This document shows, piece after piece, positions 1 to 7,161 of a DNA stretch of 64,000 nucleotides. The position numbers were made by a program, and so were the translations under genes. Source of the DNA: Gemmata palustris (GTDB taxonomy: Bacteria > Planctomycetota > Planctomycetia > Gemmatales > Gemmataceae); NCBI RefSeq assembly GCF_017939745.1, contig NZ_JAGKQQ010000001.1, forward strand, positions 4,526,001 to 4,590,000, read 5' to 3'. How positions within the stretch are numbered: position 1 is the stretch's first letter; every line of letters begins with the position of its first letter. The notes beneath the pieces are model-generated. The model was given only the letters and a program-made list of their open reading frames with translations. It was not told the DNA's origin and ran no database searches.

Positions 1-61
1 TTGTTCCGCTTCTCGTATATTTGTTCCGCGTTCAACGCTCCGCATTCCGCACTTTTCCCAG

Positions 62-147
62 TGCCCCGGGTGGGAATCGAACCCACATTGCCCACAAGGG
101 GCGGCTGCTTTACAGGCAGCCTGGCGGCCCACCGCGCGCCCGGAGGC
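62..147 (-). tRNA. tRNA-Tyr (GTA), atypical
   Basis: Read on the minus strand, the anticodon arm is GCTGC-CTGTAAA-GCAGC, giving anticodon GTA. A GCCC/GGGC variable arm makes it class II (86 nt), as expected for bacterial tRNA-Tyr. The T arm GTGGG-TTCGATT-CCCAC is perfect and the discriminator is A. The acceptor stem (GCCTCCG with CCGGGGC) has a C-C mismatch at pair 6. Position 8 is G instead of U, and the D arm does not fold cleanly. It is the last gene of the array in the direction of transcription and may be degenerate. Confidence 0.72.
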
Positions 148-166
148 GTAACCGACATCAATCGAG

Positions 167-240
167 TAGCACGGGAGGGATTTGAACCCACACACACCAA
201 GGTTTGAGCTTGGTCGCACTTCCAGTTGGCGTACCGTGCC
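167..240 (-). tRNA. tRNA with Leu anticodon CAA but a short variable arm
   Basis: The minus strand gives acceptor GGCACGG paired with CCGTGCT (a G-U first pair), discriminator A, anticodon arm CCAAG-CTCAAAC-CTTGG (anticodon CAA) and T loop TTCAAAT with one mismatch in the T stem. CAA reads the Leu codon UUG. At 74 nt with a five-base variable region the gene is class I, whereas bacterial tRNA-Leu are class II with a long variable arm. The amino acid it carries is therefore uncertain. Confidence 0.65.
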
Positions 241-252
241 GTCAATTCCGTT

Positions 253-316
253 CTTAGTTCCAAGCTCCAGGTTCCAAATTGATAACCCGCAATCACGTAT
301 TTAACTTGGAACTAAG
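253..316. repeat. 12-bp inverted repeat between tRNA genes
   Basis: CTTAGTTCCAAG at 253-264 and its exact complement CTTGGAACTAAG at 305-316 are separated by 40 bases. The segment is much more AT-rich than its surroundings. It could be a processing or termination structure between the Thr and Leu-like tRNAs, or a small repeat remnant. Confidence 0.45.
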
Positions 317-339
317 AGCCTGGAATCTGAAACTCTTAA

Positions 340-410
340 AGCCCCCGGCGGGAGTCGAACCCGCGCGTCCGCCATACCAAGACGGCAAGCTACCGCTACA
401 TCACAGGGGC
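340..410 (-). tRNA. tRNA-Thr (GGT), Gly-like body
   Basis: The acceptor is GCCCCTG with CGGGGGC and the discriminator is U. The anticodon arm CCGTC-TTGGTAT-GGCGG gives anticodon GGT. The T arm GCGGG-TTCGACT-CCCGC is perfect. The D-arm start TGATGTAGCGGTAG is identical to that of the neighbouring tRNA-Gly, and both genes are 71 nt with U73. U73 is normal for tRNA-Gly but unusual for tRNA-Thr, so this gene probably arose from a Gly-type copy by anticodon change. Confidence 0.75.
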
Positions 411-436
411 GATATATCTCCAGTCCCGAAATCAAG

Positions 437-507
437 AGCGCCCAGTGGGAGTCGAACCCACACATCCGCCTTGGCAAAGCGATAGGCTACCGCTACATCA
501 TGGGCGC
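437..507 (-). tRNA. tRNA-Gly (GCC)
   Basis: The acceptor GCGCCCA/TGGGCGC is fully paired and the discriminator is U, as usual for bacterial tRNA-Gly. The anticodon arm TCGCT-TTGCCAA-GGCGG gives anticodon GCC. The T arm is GTGGG-TTCGACT-CCCAC. The gene is 71 nt. The D stem has one mismatch and matches that of the Thr-type tRNA next to it. Confidence 0.85.
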
Positions 508-528
508 GGAACGAACCGTCACAGACAG

Positions 529-602
529 TGGAAGCGGTGGGAATCGAACCCACGTACACCTGCTTAAGAGGCAGGCTCCTAGCCAACGTCGGACACACTT
601 CC
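529..602 (-). tRNA. tRNA-Lys (CTT)
   Basis: The acceptor GGAAGTG pairs with CGCTTCC and the discriminator is A. The anticodon arm CCTGC-CTCTTAA-GCAGG gives anticodon CTT. The T arm GTGGG-TTCGATT-CCCAC is perfect. The D stem is three pairs (TCC/GGA). The length is 74 nt, and nothing is irregular apart from the short D stem. Confidence 0.85.
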
Positions 603-622
603 ATTTACCCGGTGTCGGGTAG

Positions 623-695
623 CGATCCCGAGGGGACTCGAACCCCCGATCTTCTCCGTGACAGGGAGACGGCCACTCCACTGGCCCGCGGGACC
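623..695 (-). tRNA. tRNA-Asp (GTC)
   Basis: The acceptor GGTCCCG/CGGGATC has a G-U second pair. The discriminator is G, which fits tRNA-Asp. The anticodon arm TCTCC-CTGTCAC-GGAGA gives anticodon GTC. The D stem GGCC/GGCC is perfect. Position 8 is C where U is nearly universal. The length is 73 nt. Confidence 0.82.
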
Positions 696-707
696 GTTCA
701 CGAACAG

Positions 708-788
708 CAGGTGGGGGAGGAATCGAACCCCGCAGGACGAACCGTCGGTTTTGGAGACCGAGTGCGTTCCCAGACGCAATCCCCACCT
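708..788 (-). tRNA. tRNA-Trp (CCA), enlarged variable region
   Basis: The acceptor AGGTGGG/CCCACCT with an A-U first pair and discriminator G is typical of tRNA-Trp. The anticodon arm TCGGT-CTCCAAA-ACCGA gives anticodon CCA. The gene is 81 nt because about 12 bases lie between the anticodon and T stems, where tRNA-Trp normally has about 5. Position 8 is G, and the T stem has a mismatch. Confidence 0.75.
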
Positions 789-797
789 GTATTTCAG

Positions 798-870
798 TAC
801 CCCGTGCGGGAGTCGAACCCGACCTGGGCGGCTTGAAAGGCCACCGACCTCACCGGAAGTCGAACGGGGC
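798..870 (-). tRNA. tRNA-Glu (TTC)
   Basis: The acceptor GCCCCGT pairs with ACGGGGT and the discriminator is A. The anticodon arm GTGGC-CTTTCAA-GCCGC gives anticodon TTC. The D stem is GACT/GGTC. The T stem has one terminal mismatch. The length is 73 nt. It is the first gene of the array in the direction of transcription. Confidence 0.82.
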
Positions 871-904
871 ATAAATCTCTTCCGGCGCGTCCCCAAAACG
901 AGAA

Positions 905-935
905 CCGGCCGGGGGTCACTTGTACCCCCGGCCGG
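905..935 (-). terminator. 12-bp GC hairpin followed by TTTT
   Basis: CCGGCCGGGGGT and its exact complement ACCCCCGGCCGG flank a 7-base loop. Read on the minus strand, a TTTT follows about 7 bases after the stem. It lies 30 bases past the stop of the small minus-strand reading frame at 966-1139 and 35 bases before tRNA-Glu, so it fits a terminator for that small gene. Confidence 0.5.
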
Positions 936-965
936 CGCGGTTGCCATAACATGGCTCGCCAGGGG

Positions 966-1139
966 TCACCCACTCGTATCGCTCTTACCGCTCAGACTGA
1001 CTTCAAGCTCGACGCGCGCCGCGGTATCAAGATCCAGGCTTAACGCATAACCCGTTTCCAGGCCGGCGGTATACAGCGTCTTCGCGGCGACCGTCGCGGT
1101 CGTTAGTTGAAGCTCGTTACTCGTGTGCCAGCGTGTCAT
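966..1139 (-). CDS. small hypothetical protein (57 aa)
   Basis: A 57-residue frame starts at the ATG ending at 1139 and stops at 966. The product has an ordinary composition, with alternating polar and hydrophobic residues (for example YALSLDLD and VELEVSLSG), which suggests beta strands. No family is recognised. Third-position GC looks lower than in neighbouring genes. A strong hairpin with a T run sits 30 bases downstream, which supports a real transcript. No Shine-Dalgarno sequence is clear. It may be a spurious frame. Confidence 0.4.
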   Translation of the reverse strand: MTRWHTSNELQLTTATVAAKTLYTAGLETGYALSLDLDTAARVELEVSLSGKSDTSG

Positions 1140-1288
1140 GGTTGTATCGGGTGTACGTTGAGTTCCGTGTTGGTGATTAACCCGCGGTTGTTGATTCCAA
1201 CTCGCGGTGTACGCTAGATAGACGCGGGACTCATCAAAGGGTTCGCACAGAATCGAATTTATTTTGCGCGGGCGTTGAGAACTCAATC

Positions 1289-2377
1289 GTGAACGATCTA
1301 GAACCCTGGATGCGGCATACTCTTGCGCTGGCAGCGCGGGGGCGCGGATTTGTCGAACCGAACCCGATGGTCGGGGCCGTCGTGCTCGACACGAGCGGCC
1401 AGTTGGTGGGTGAGGGCTGGCACCAGAAGTTCGGTGGCCCGCACGCAGAAGTGTTCGCGCTGGCCGCGGCCGGAGATCGCGCACGCGGCGGAACACTCGT
1501 GGTCACGCTCGAACCGTGCTGTCACCACGGGAAGACGCCCCCCTGTACTGATGCGGTTCTGAAAGCGGGTATCGCCCGCGTTGTAGTAGCGATGGCCGAT
1601 CCGTTCCCGAAAGTGGCCGGCGGCGGGATCTCGATTTTGCGAGAGGCTGGAAAGGACGTTCACGTAGGGTTGTGTGAACCGGACGCGCTCGCCCTCAACG
1701 CCCCTTACTTGAAGTTGATCCGCACCGGGCGCCCGTGGGTTCATGCGAAATGGGCCATGACACTCGACGGGAAAATCGCCACGCGAACCGGTGATTCCAA
1801 GTGGATCAGCGGGGAAGAGTCGCGGCGCCGAGTTCACGAACTGCGCGGGCGGCTGGACGCGATTATTGTGGGGCGTGGAACCGTCGTGGCCGATGATCCG
1901 CTTCTTACAGCTCGGCCCGCGGGGGCGCGTGTCGCAACGCGCGTGGTAATTTCGGCTTCCGGCGATTTACCCGAACGATGTCACTTGCGCACAACCGCAC
2001 GAGAAGCACCCGTAATCGTTTACACACTCGACGCGAACGCCCCGAAGTTCCGCGGTTGGGCCGCGGACGGCGCGGAAATAGTCGCGTTCCCCGATGCGAT
2101 GACGCTCGACGCAGTTCTCGCGGACCTCGGTCGTCGGCGCTTCACCAACGTGCTGGTCGAAGGCGGGGCGGGATTACTCGGTTCGGTATTCGATGAGCGC
2201 GTTGCGGATGAATTCCATGTGTTCATTGCGCCGAAGGTGATTGGGGGAACGGGCGCGCCCGTTCCAATCGCCGGGCTCGGCGCCGCGCAAATGGCCGAGG
2301 GGCTCGCGCTGCAGGGCGTTACTTTCGCGCCATCCGGCGCAGACGTATACGTTCACGGCTTCGCACGCGGCATGTAA
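1289..2377 (+). CDS. ribD: bifunctional riboflavin biosynthesis deaminase/reductase RibD
   Basis: RibD catalyses two riboflavin steps: deamination of the pyrimidine intermediate and NADPH-dependent reduction of the ribosyl side chain. The N-terminal deaminase domain (about residues 1-145) shows HAE at 52-54 and PCCHHGKTPPC at 76-86, which supply the zinc ligands and catalytic Glu. The reductase domain starts near residue 148 with the segment WAMTLDGKIA and runs to the C-terminus. The 362-aa length is normal for the fused enzyme. The start is GTG. No other rib genes are in the window; the next gene begins 132 bases downstream and belongs to another system. Confidence 0.95.
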   Translation: MNDLEPWMRHTLALAARGRGFVEPNPMVGAVVLDTSGQLVGEGWHQKFGGPHAEVFALAAAGDRARGGTLVVTLEPCCHHGKTPPCTDAVLKAGIARVVVAMADPFPKVAGGGISILREAGKDVHVGLCEPDALALNAPYLKLIRTGRPWVHAKWAMTLDGKIATRTGDSKWISGEESRRRVHELRGRLDAIIVGRGTVVADDPLLTARPAGARVATRVVISASGDLPERCHLRTTAREAPVIVYTLDANAPKFRGWAADGAEIVAFPDAMTLDAVLADLGRRRFTNVLVEGGAGLLGSVFDERVADEFHVFIAPKVIGGTGAPVPIAGLGAAQMAEGLALQGVTFAPSGADVYVHGFARGM

Positions 2378-2441
2378 CCGGCACAAACCGTCCGGGACCG
2401 GCGCGCGGCACGAAAGAACTACGCTCCTCGGGGCGTAACAC

Positions 2442-2471
2442 TTGCAGTCGGTTTTCGCGCTGGCTTATACT
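2442..2471 (+). promoter_or_regulatory. possible sigma70 promoter upstream of tssK
   Basis: TTGCAG at 2442-2447 and TATACT at 2466-2471 are 18 bases apart, and the -10 lies 38 bases before the tssK start. The -35 match is weak. Confidence 0.35.
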
Positions 2472-2509
2472 GCCGTTACTCGAACACCCTCAACACATTA
2501 GGTTCCCGC

Positions 2510-3928
2510 ATGACGGCCCGGGCGGTTCACTGGCACGAGGGCATGTTCCTCCAGCCGCACCAGTTCCAGGCCGAGCACCGGTACCTCACGGCCCGGGCGC
2601 ATCGTGCCGGTAGCTGGCCGACGCACCACGTTTGGGGGCTGCGTACCGTCGAAGTCGATCCGGACGCACTCGCGAACAACCGCTTCGTTGTGCGGTCGTT
2701 ACGCGCGGTCTTCCGCGACGGCACCCCGATCGAAGTCCCCACTGACGGCTTGCTACCCACACTCGAACTCAAGGGGCTGTTCGAGCCGGGGCAACCGCTG
2801 ATGGTGTATCTGGCGACCCCCGCCCTCAACCTCGGCAAAGCGAACATCTCAGAAGACGTACCGGACCCGAACGCCCGCTACCGTCTCGATACACAAGAAC
2901 TCGAGGACGAAAACACCGGCGTGAACCCGCAGCCCATCCGGGTGCGGCTGCACAACTTGCGCCTCCTCGTCGGCGATCAGGATCAAACGGGTTTCGCGAC
3001 ACTTCCGCTCGTGCGGCTCGTGAAGTCCGCGCTCGCAAACGCGCCGCCCGAAATCGACGTGTCGTACATTCCGCCGGTGCTCGCGTGCGACACGTGGCCC
3101 GCGCTGCACGGTGACATTCTGCAGGGGCTCTTCGACCGTATCGGGCGGAAGCGCGAACGGCTCGCAAGTGCGCTGGCGGCTCGGGGCGGGGCGCTCGTGG
3201 GGACCGACCCTCAAGACGCGGTCTCCGCCGCCCACCTCCGCGAGCTGAACGAGTCCTACGCGGTGCTGAGTGTGGTCGCGTTCACACCGGGAATCCCGCC
3301 CCTCACGGCTTACACCGAACTGTGCCGGCTCGTGGGACAGCTCGCGATCTTCGACCGTTCCGGGCGCTGGCCCGCGATCCCGCCCTACGACCACGACGAT
3401 TTGGGCGGGTGCTTTTACCGCGTGAAGGTGTACCTCGACACGCTGCTCGACATCCTGCCGGAACCCGAATACAAGGAACGGCCGTTCATCGGGATGGGCT
3501 TGCGAATGCAGGCCGCGATCGAACCGACGTGGCTCGATCCCGCGTGGGAGTTGTACCTCGGGGTGCGGTCCGAAATGGACCCGGACGAGATGATGCGGTT
3601 GCTCACGGTGCCGGGGCAACTCGATATGAAGGTCGGCTCCGGGGACCGCGTGGACGCGATCTATCAACTCGGTCAGGCGGGGCTCCGGTTCGAGCCGTGT
3701 CCCCGACCCGGGTTGCTGCCGGACCTCGCGGGGCAGCGCTACTGCCGCGTGAGTCGGTTGCCGGAACGCGAGTGGGGCGCGGTCACGCGCTCGTTAACAG
3801 TCGCGGTGCGGTTCAACGAGACGCGCGTGGTGGGTGCGATCCAGGGGCAGCGAACCGTCACCGTTCGCGCGGGCGGAGGGCGAACGAACACGATGCAATT
3901 CACGCTGTACGCAGTGCCCGCGGGGTGA
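2510..3928 (+). CDS. tssK: type VI secretion baseplate subunit TssK
   Basis: TssK is the trimeric T6SS baseplate component that docks the baseplate to the TssL/TssM membrane complex. The N-terminus carries the family hallmark HWHEGMFLQPHQFQ (residues 7-20). The rest (472 aa, slightly longer than usual) follows the TssK pattern, with the segment VRLVKSALANAPPEI near residue 168 and the C-terminal docking region. It is followed 124 bases later by tssL, the standard partner. No sheath, Hcp, VgrG or ClpV genes lie in the window, so the rest of the machine must be elsewhere if it exists. Confidence 0.9.
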   Translation: MTARAVHWHEGMFLQPHQFQAEHRYLTARAHRAGSWPTHHVWGLRTVEVDPDALANNRFVVRSLRAVFRDGTPIEVPTDGLLPTLELKGLFEPGQPLMVYLATPALNLGKANISEDVPDPNARYRLDTQELEDENTGVNPQPIRVRLHNLRLLVGDQDQTGFATLPLVRLVKSALANAPPEIDVSYIPPVLACDTWPALHGDILQGLFDRIGRKRERLASALAARGGALVGTDPQDAVSAAHLRELNESYAVLSVVAFTPGIPPLTAYTELCRLVGQLAIFDRSGRWPAIPPYDHDDLGGCFYRVKVYLDTLLDILPEPEYKERPFIGMGLRMQAAIEPTWLDPAWELYLGVRSEMDPDEMMRLLTVPGQLDMKVGSGDRVDAIYQLGQAGLRFEPCPRPGLLPDLAGQRYCRVSRLPEREWGAVTRSLTVAVRFNETRVVGAIQGQRTVTVRAGGGRTNTMQFTLYAVPAG

Positions 3929-4052
3929 GTGCCTCGGCGCAGGATTCTCTGATGCTTGGAGACGGGCAAGAACGATTAAGGACTGGCTTTCGGCGCGGGC
4001 CGATGGAATGTGACTCGGCGGAACGCAAGAGCGGAGAACATAGAACAAGCGA

Positions 4053-4736
4053 ATGCGCGACCAACTGCTATCCGTGGTGAACCCGATCGTGCGCACCGCG
4101 CTGAAGCTGCGCGACGATTGGGCTATTGGTGCGGGACCGCCGTTCGACGCGGGGCGCGAGTTGCTCATCGCGCGGTTCCGCGAACTCCTTCTGACCTTCG
4201 CCCCGCCTTCCGCGCGACCGGGGGCATCGAGTTTCGAGATCGACCTGTCCGCGTCGAGCCTCAGTTCACCGGAAGCGCGGTACCTCGGCATCGGCTACGC
4301 GATCGCGAGCTGGGTGGACGAACTGTTCACGCTCAATTCGCCGGTTGCGGGCCAGTGGAACGAGCGGAAGTTCGAGGTCGAGTTCTACGAAACGAACGAC
4401 CGCGCGTGGCGCTTCTGGATTCAGGCACGCATGGCCGCCGAACGCGCCACCGACGACGACCTGGAAGTCTTTTACTTGTGTGCGGTGCTCGGGTTCCGCG
4501 GTGAATGGGTAGAAGATCAGGCACAACTCCGAGCGTGGCTCGGGTCCACCCGCGAGCGCCTGGTGAAGGCGCTGAGAACCGAATGGGTCGGCCCGCAAGC
4601 ACTGGAGCCGCCCGCGAGCGTGCCCCCCCGATACGGCAAAGCGCGTCTGGCACGCATGGCCGTGTTCGCGGGGTTGGCCGTGCTCGTGTGCGTCCCGTTC
4701 GGCGCGCTTCTGGTCGCGCGGCAACTGATGAAGTGA
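4053..4736 (+). CDS. tssL: type VI secretion TssL/DotU-family inner-membrane protein
   Basis: TssL is a tail-anchored inner-membrane protein whose cytoplasmic hook domain binds TssK and TssM. The 227-aa length and build are canonical. The soluble DotU domain (about residues 1-195) shows the family segments ASWVDELFTL and WNERKFEVEFYE, and FYLCAVLGFRG follows near residue 135. One hydrophobic helix spans about 198-223 at the C-terminus. No peptidoglycan-binding OmpA-like extension is present. It lies between tssK and the TssM-like gene, separated from the latter by a low-GC segment with a small unknown gene. Confidence 0.88.
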   Translation: MRDQLLSVVNPIVRTALKLRDDWAIGAGPPFDAGRELLIARFRELLLTFAPPSARPGASSFEIDLSASSLSSPEARYLGIGYAIASWVDELFTLNSPVAGQWNERKFEVEFYETNDRAWRFWIQARMAAERATDDDLEVFYLCAVLGFRGEWVEDQAQLRAWLGSTRERLVKALRTEWVGPQALEPPASVPPRYGKARLARMAVFAGLAVLVCVPFGALLVARQLMK

Positions 4737-4786
4737 TGCCGCGTTTCCCGATCGGGTGAGTTGACCAGGGGATTGAGTGAAAGAAT

Positions 4787-4820
4787 TTTACTGAATTTTA
4801 GTATACTAGCGGTGTATAAT
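4787..4820 (+). promoter_or_regulatory. AT-rich promoter-like segment
   Basis: This is a strikingly AT-rich patch inside the T6SS block. A consensus TATAAT lies at 4815-4820, TATACT at 4802-4807 and TTTACT at 4787-4792. Spacing to a good -35 is not ideal. It may start transcription of the small gene at 4951 separately from tssL. Confidence 0.35.
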
Positions 4821-4950
4821 GCCAGATAAGCCGGCCGTCACCGCAAGTGTCCAAACAGGCGCATCAATTGGAAGATGCGTTCCAGAAGGGGAAAGGTTAG
4901 CGAGTGTTAGTTGATGATCGCCAGGTTTGACAACGCGAGGTACACAAAAC

Positions 4951-5274
4951 GTGGAAGTGACCGAAGCCGTTTTGGAAGGTTGCCTCGGTCAAAAGGTAGG
5001 CGATGTGGTTCAGCGGCTCGGCCTCACAGAATGTCGATGGGGTTGGGCGGACGAACCGCCGTGTGTCCTACGCGGTGCTTTTTATCGTCCTGCTGACGGC
5101 GTGAGGGTGACGCTTTACGTTGCTACAGACGAGGTACTGTTCCGCCAGTTCAACGTACGCCGCGACTGGGATTACGACGCATTTTTGAAGTGCCAGATTG
5201 GTGGCATTCAATACCGCTCGGGGGTGGCTTGTTTCGATGTTGGATCGGCTATTCCGTGGCAGTGGCGGTCTTGA
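4951..5274 (+). CDS. hypothetical protein inside the T6SS block (107 aa)
   Basis: No family is recognised. GTG at 4951 is chosen because GAGG lies 10 bases upstream; a TTG at 4927 in the same frame would add 8 residues. The protein is soluble, acidic and Trp/Tyr-rich, with no signal peptide or membrane helix. Base composition is lower in GC than tssL and the TssM-like gene, and it has its own promoter-like upstream patch, so it may have been inserted between them. An immunity or accessory role is possible from position only. The 251 bases after it (5275-5525) hold no gene I can support. Confidence 0.6.
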   Translation: MEVTEAVLEGCLGQKVGDVVQRLGLTECRWGWADEPPCVLRGAFYRPADGVRVTLYVATDEVLFRQFNVRRDWDYDAFLKCQIGGIQYRSGVACFDVGSAIPWQWRS

Positions 5275-5525
5275 ATGACGTTCCCAAGACTGAATTGGTA
5301 TTAATACGGTGGCATGTACTGTGAACCAATTGTCTGGAAATCTTGATGCTCTTGCTACGAACGGCCCGGTTCTGAACCCTACCGGGCCGAAATGTTAGCA
5401 ATGGTTAGCGTCGGCGGTGTGGTGGCCCGAGATATTTGGCCGTAAGTGTTTGAAGTGAAAGACTTTCGCGGACTTGGTGCTTCAGTAAGGCGTTACGCAG
5501 ACAAAGCCACACAATCGGACGCGGC

Positions 5526-7031
5526 ATGTTCACACGCTTCTTCACCTGGCTCACGTCGCGCAAGGTGTTGCGCGTCATCGTGTGGACGCTCCACGTCCTC
5601 ATCGTCATTCTGGTTACGCTCGGGCTGTACGCGATCAACCAACGGTACCACCTCGAAACCGAGTTGCTCTCGCCGTTCCCCGGGCTGTACGCCTACTGGC
5701 TGCCGCTGCTGTTCCTGCTGATGTACGCCGGTGCGTGGTTCGGCTACTGGTTCTTCCGGCTGCTCACCGACCCGCGCGACGGTTCGCACCCCGACATTGA
5801 TGACGCCTGGGAAGCGGCCCTGAAATCACTCGACGCGGCCGGGATCGACCCGACCGAGGTGCCGCTATTTCTCGTGATCGGTAAGCCGCGAACCGACCTC
5901 GCCGACTTCTTCGCCGCGACGAAGCTCCCGTTCGCGGTGCGCGCGGAACCCCGCACGGAAGGCGCCCCGGTGCAGGTGTACGCGACCCGCGACGCGGTGT
6001 TCGTGGTGTGCCCCGGCGCGTCGGTGCTGTGCCGGCTGGCCGACATCTTCGTGAGCGAGGCGCGTGCCGCAGCGCCCCCGCCTCCCCCGGCCGGCTTCGA
6101 TTTGCTCGACAGCACCGAGCGCCCGCTCGAAGTGCTGCCCGGGTCCGCGCTCGTCGTCGTGCCCGAAGCCGGTACCGCGTCGGCCGACGTGCTGGACGAA
6201 TGGCTCCCGCGCCCGGGCGTTTCGGACGTCCCCGCGGTCCCCGCGGACGAAGCGGACCGGCTCGCGGGGCGCTTGAAGTACCTGTGTCGGTTGATCGCCG
6301 AGCGCCGCCGACCGTACTGCCCCGCGAACGGGATCGTGTGGCTGGTTCCCGTGGTCGGCACGTCGTCCGAAGCGGTCGCGGACCGCACCGCAGTGGCGTG
6401 TCGCGCCGATCTGCTCGCGGCCGAAGCCGGATTGCAAGTTCACTGCCCGGCCGCGGCGGTGGTCTGCGACGCTCAAGACCTTCCCGGCTTCCGCGATCTG
6501 CTCCGCGGGTTGCCCGAGCCGCTCGCCCGCGAACGGCTGCTCGGTCGGTCGTTCCCCCTCGTGCCCGCGGTGCCGGCCGAGAAGCGGCCCGACGTGCTGT
6601 TTAACGGCGTGGATTGGGTCGCGCGGAGTTTGGTGCCGGGCGTCGCGTACCAGCGGTTCGGCAGCGAGGCGGAGGGGAACGGCGAGCGCTGGTCGCCCGC
6701 GAACGCCCGGCTGTGGGCACTCTTGTGTGAACTGCACACGCGCCGAGCGGCCCTTGTGCGATTGCTGGGACAGGGTATCACCGACGGCGCGGATCGGCTG
6801 CCCATGCTCGCGGGGGCGTACCTCGCCGGGACCGGCCCCGCGGAGCAGGACCAAGCATTCGTTGCGGGCGTGGTGCAGCAACTCATCGGCTTGCAGAACA
6901 ACGTCGGCTGGACCGCGACCGCGATCGCCGAAGAGCGCGACTACCGCCGGATGACCGCCATCGGGTACGCCGCATCACTCGCGCTCGTGATCGCCGTTGG
7001 GGTGTTCGCGTACCAGACGTGGCTGAGATGA
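5526..7031 (+). CDS. TssM/IcmF-like protein lacking the periplasmic domain
   Basis: The layout is TssM-like: two N-terminal membrane helices (about 14-38 and 55-80), a long cytoplasmic region, then one helix near 476-496 and the C-terminus almost at once. Canonical TssM proteins run to 1100-1300 aa, with a large periplasmic domain after the third helix; here that domain is absent (501 aa in total). The place of the Walker A loop (residues 113-128) reads VIGKPRTDLADF, without the GKT/S motif, so nucleotide binding is doubtful. It follows tssK and tssL, which supports a membrane docking role. It could instead be a related planctomycete-specific membrane protein. Confidence 0.7.
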   Translation: MFTRFFTWLTSRKVLRVIVWTLHVLIVILVTLGLYAINQRYHLETELLSPFPGLYAYWLPLLFLLMYAGAWFGYWFFRLLTDPRDGSHPDIDDAWEAALKSLDAAGIDPTEVPLFLVIGKPRTDLADFFAATKLPFAVRAEPRTEGAPVQVYATRDAVFVVCPGASVLCRLADIFVSEARAAAPPPPPAGFDLLDSTERPLEVLPGSALVVVPEAGTASADVLDEWLPRPGVSDVPAVPADEADRLAGRLKYLCRLIAERRRPYCPANGIVWLVPVVGTSSEAVADRTAVACRADLLAAEAGLQVHCPAAAVVCDAQDLPGFRDLLRGLPEPLARERLLGRSFPLVPAVPAEKRPDVLFNGVDWVARSLVPGVAYQRFGSEAEGNGERWSPANARLWALLCELHTRRAALVRLLGQGITDGADRLPMLAGAYLAGTGPAEQDQAFVAGVVQQLIGLQNNVGWTATAIAEERDYRRMTAIGYAASLALVIAVGVFAYQTWLR

Positions 7032-7038
7032 AGGCGTT

Positions 7039-7157
7039 GTTTTCCCTGGGACCGCGGGCGTCCCGCCCGCACAGAGTAGAACGGTTCGTTTGCTTCCCAT
7101 TTGTGAACGGGTGCGATCACCGTAGGCGGGCGGGACGCCCGCGGTCCCAGGGAAAAC
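7039..7157. repeat. 32-bp perfect inverted repeat (intergenic palindrome)
   Basis: Arms at 7039-7070 and 7126-7157 are exact complements around a 55-base loop. The core reads GGGACCGCGGGCG-TCCC. The element lies between the convergent TssM-like and fhcB genes. A diverged relative occurs at 41651-41675 and 41966-41990, so this is a dispersed element, possibly also a bidirectional terminator. Confidence 0.8.
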
Positions 7158-7161
7158 AGCC

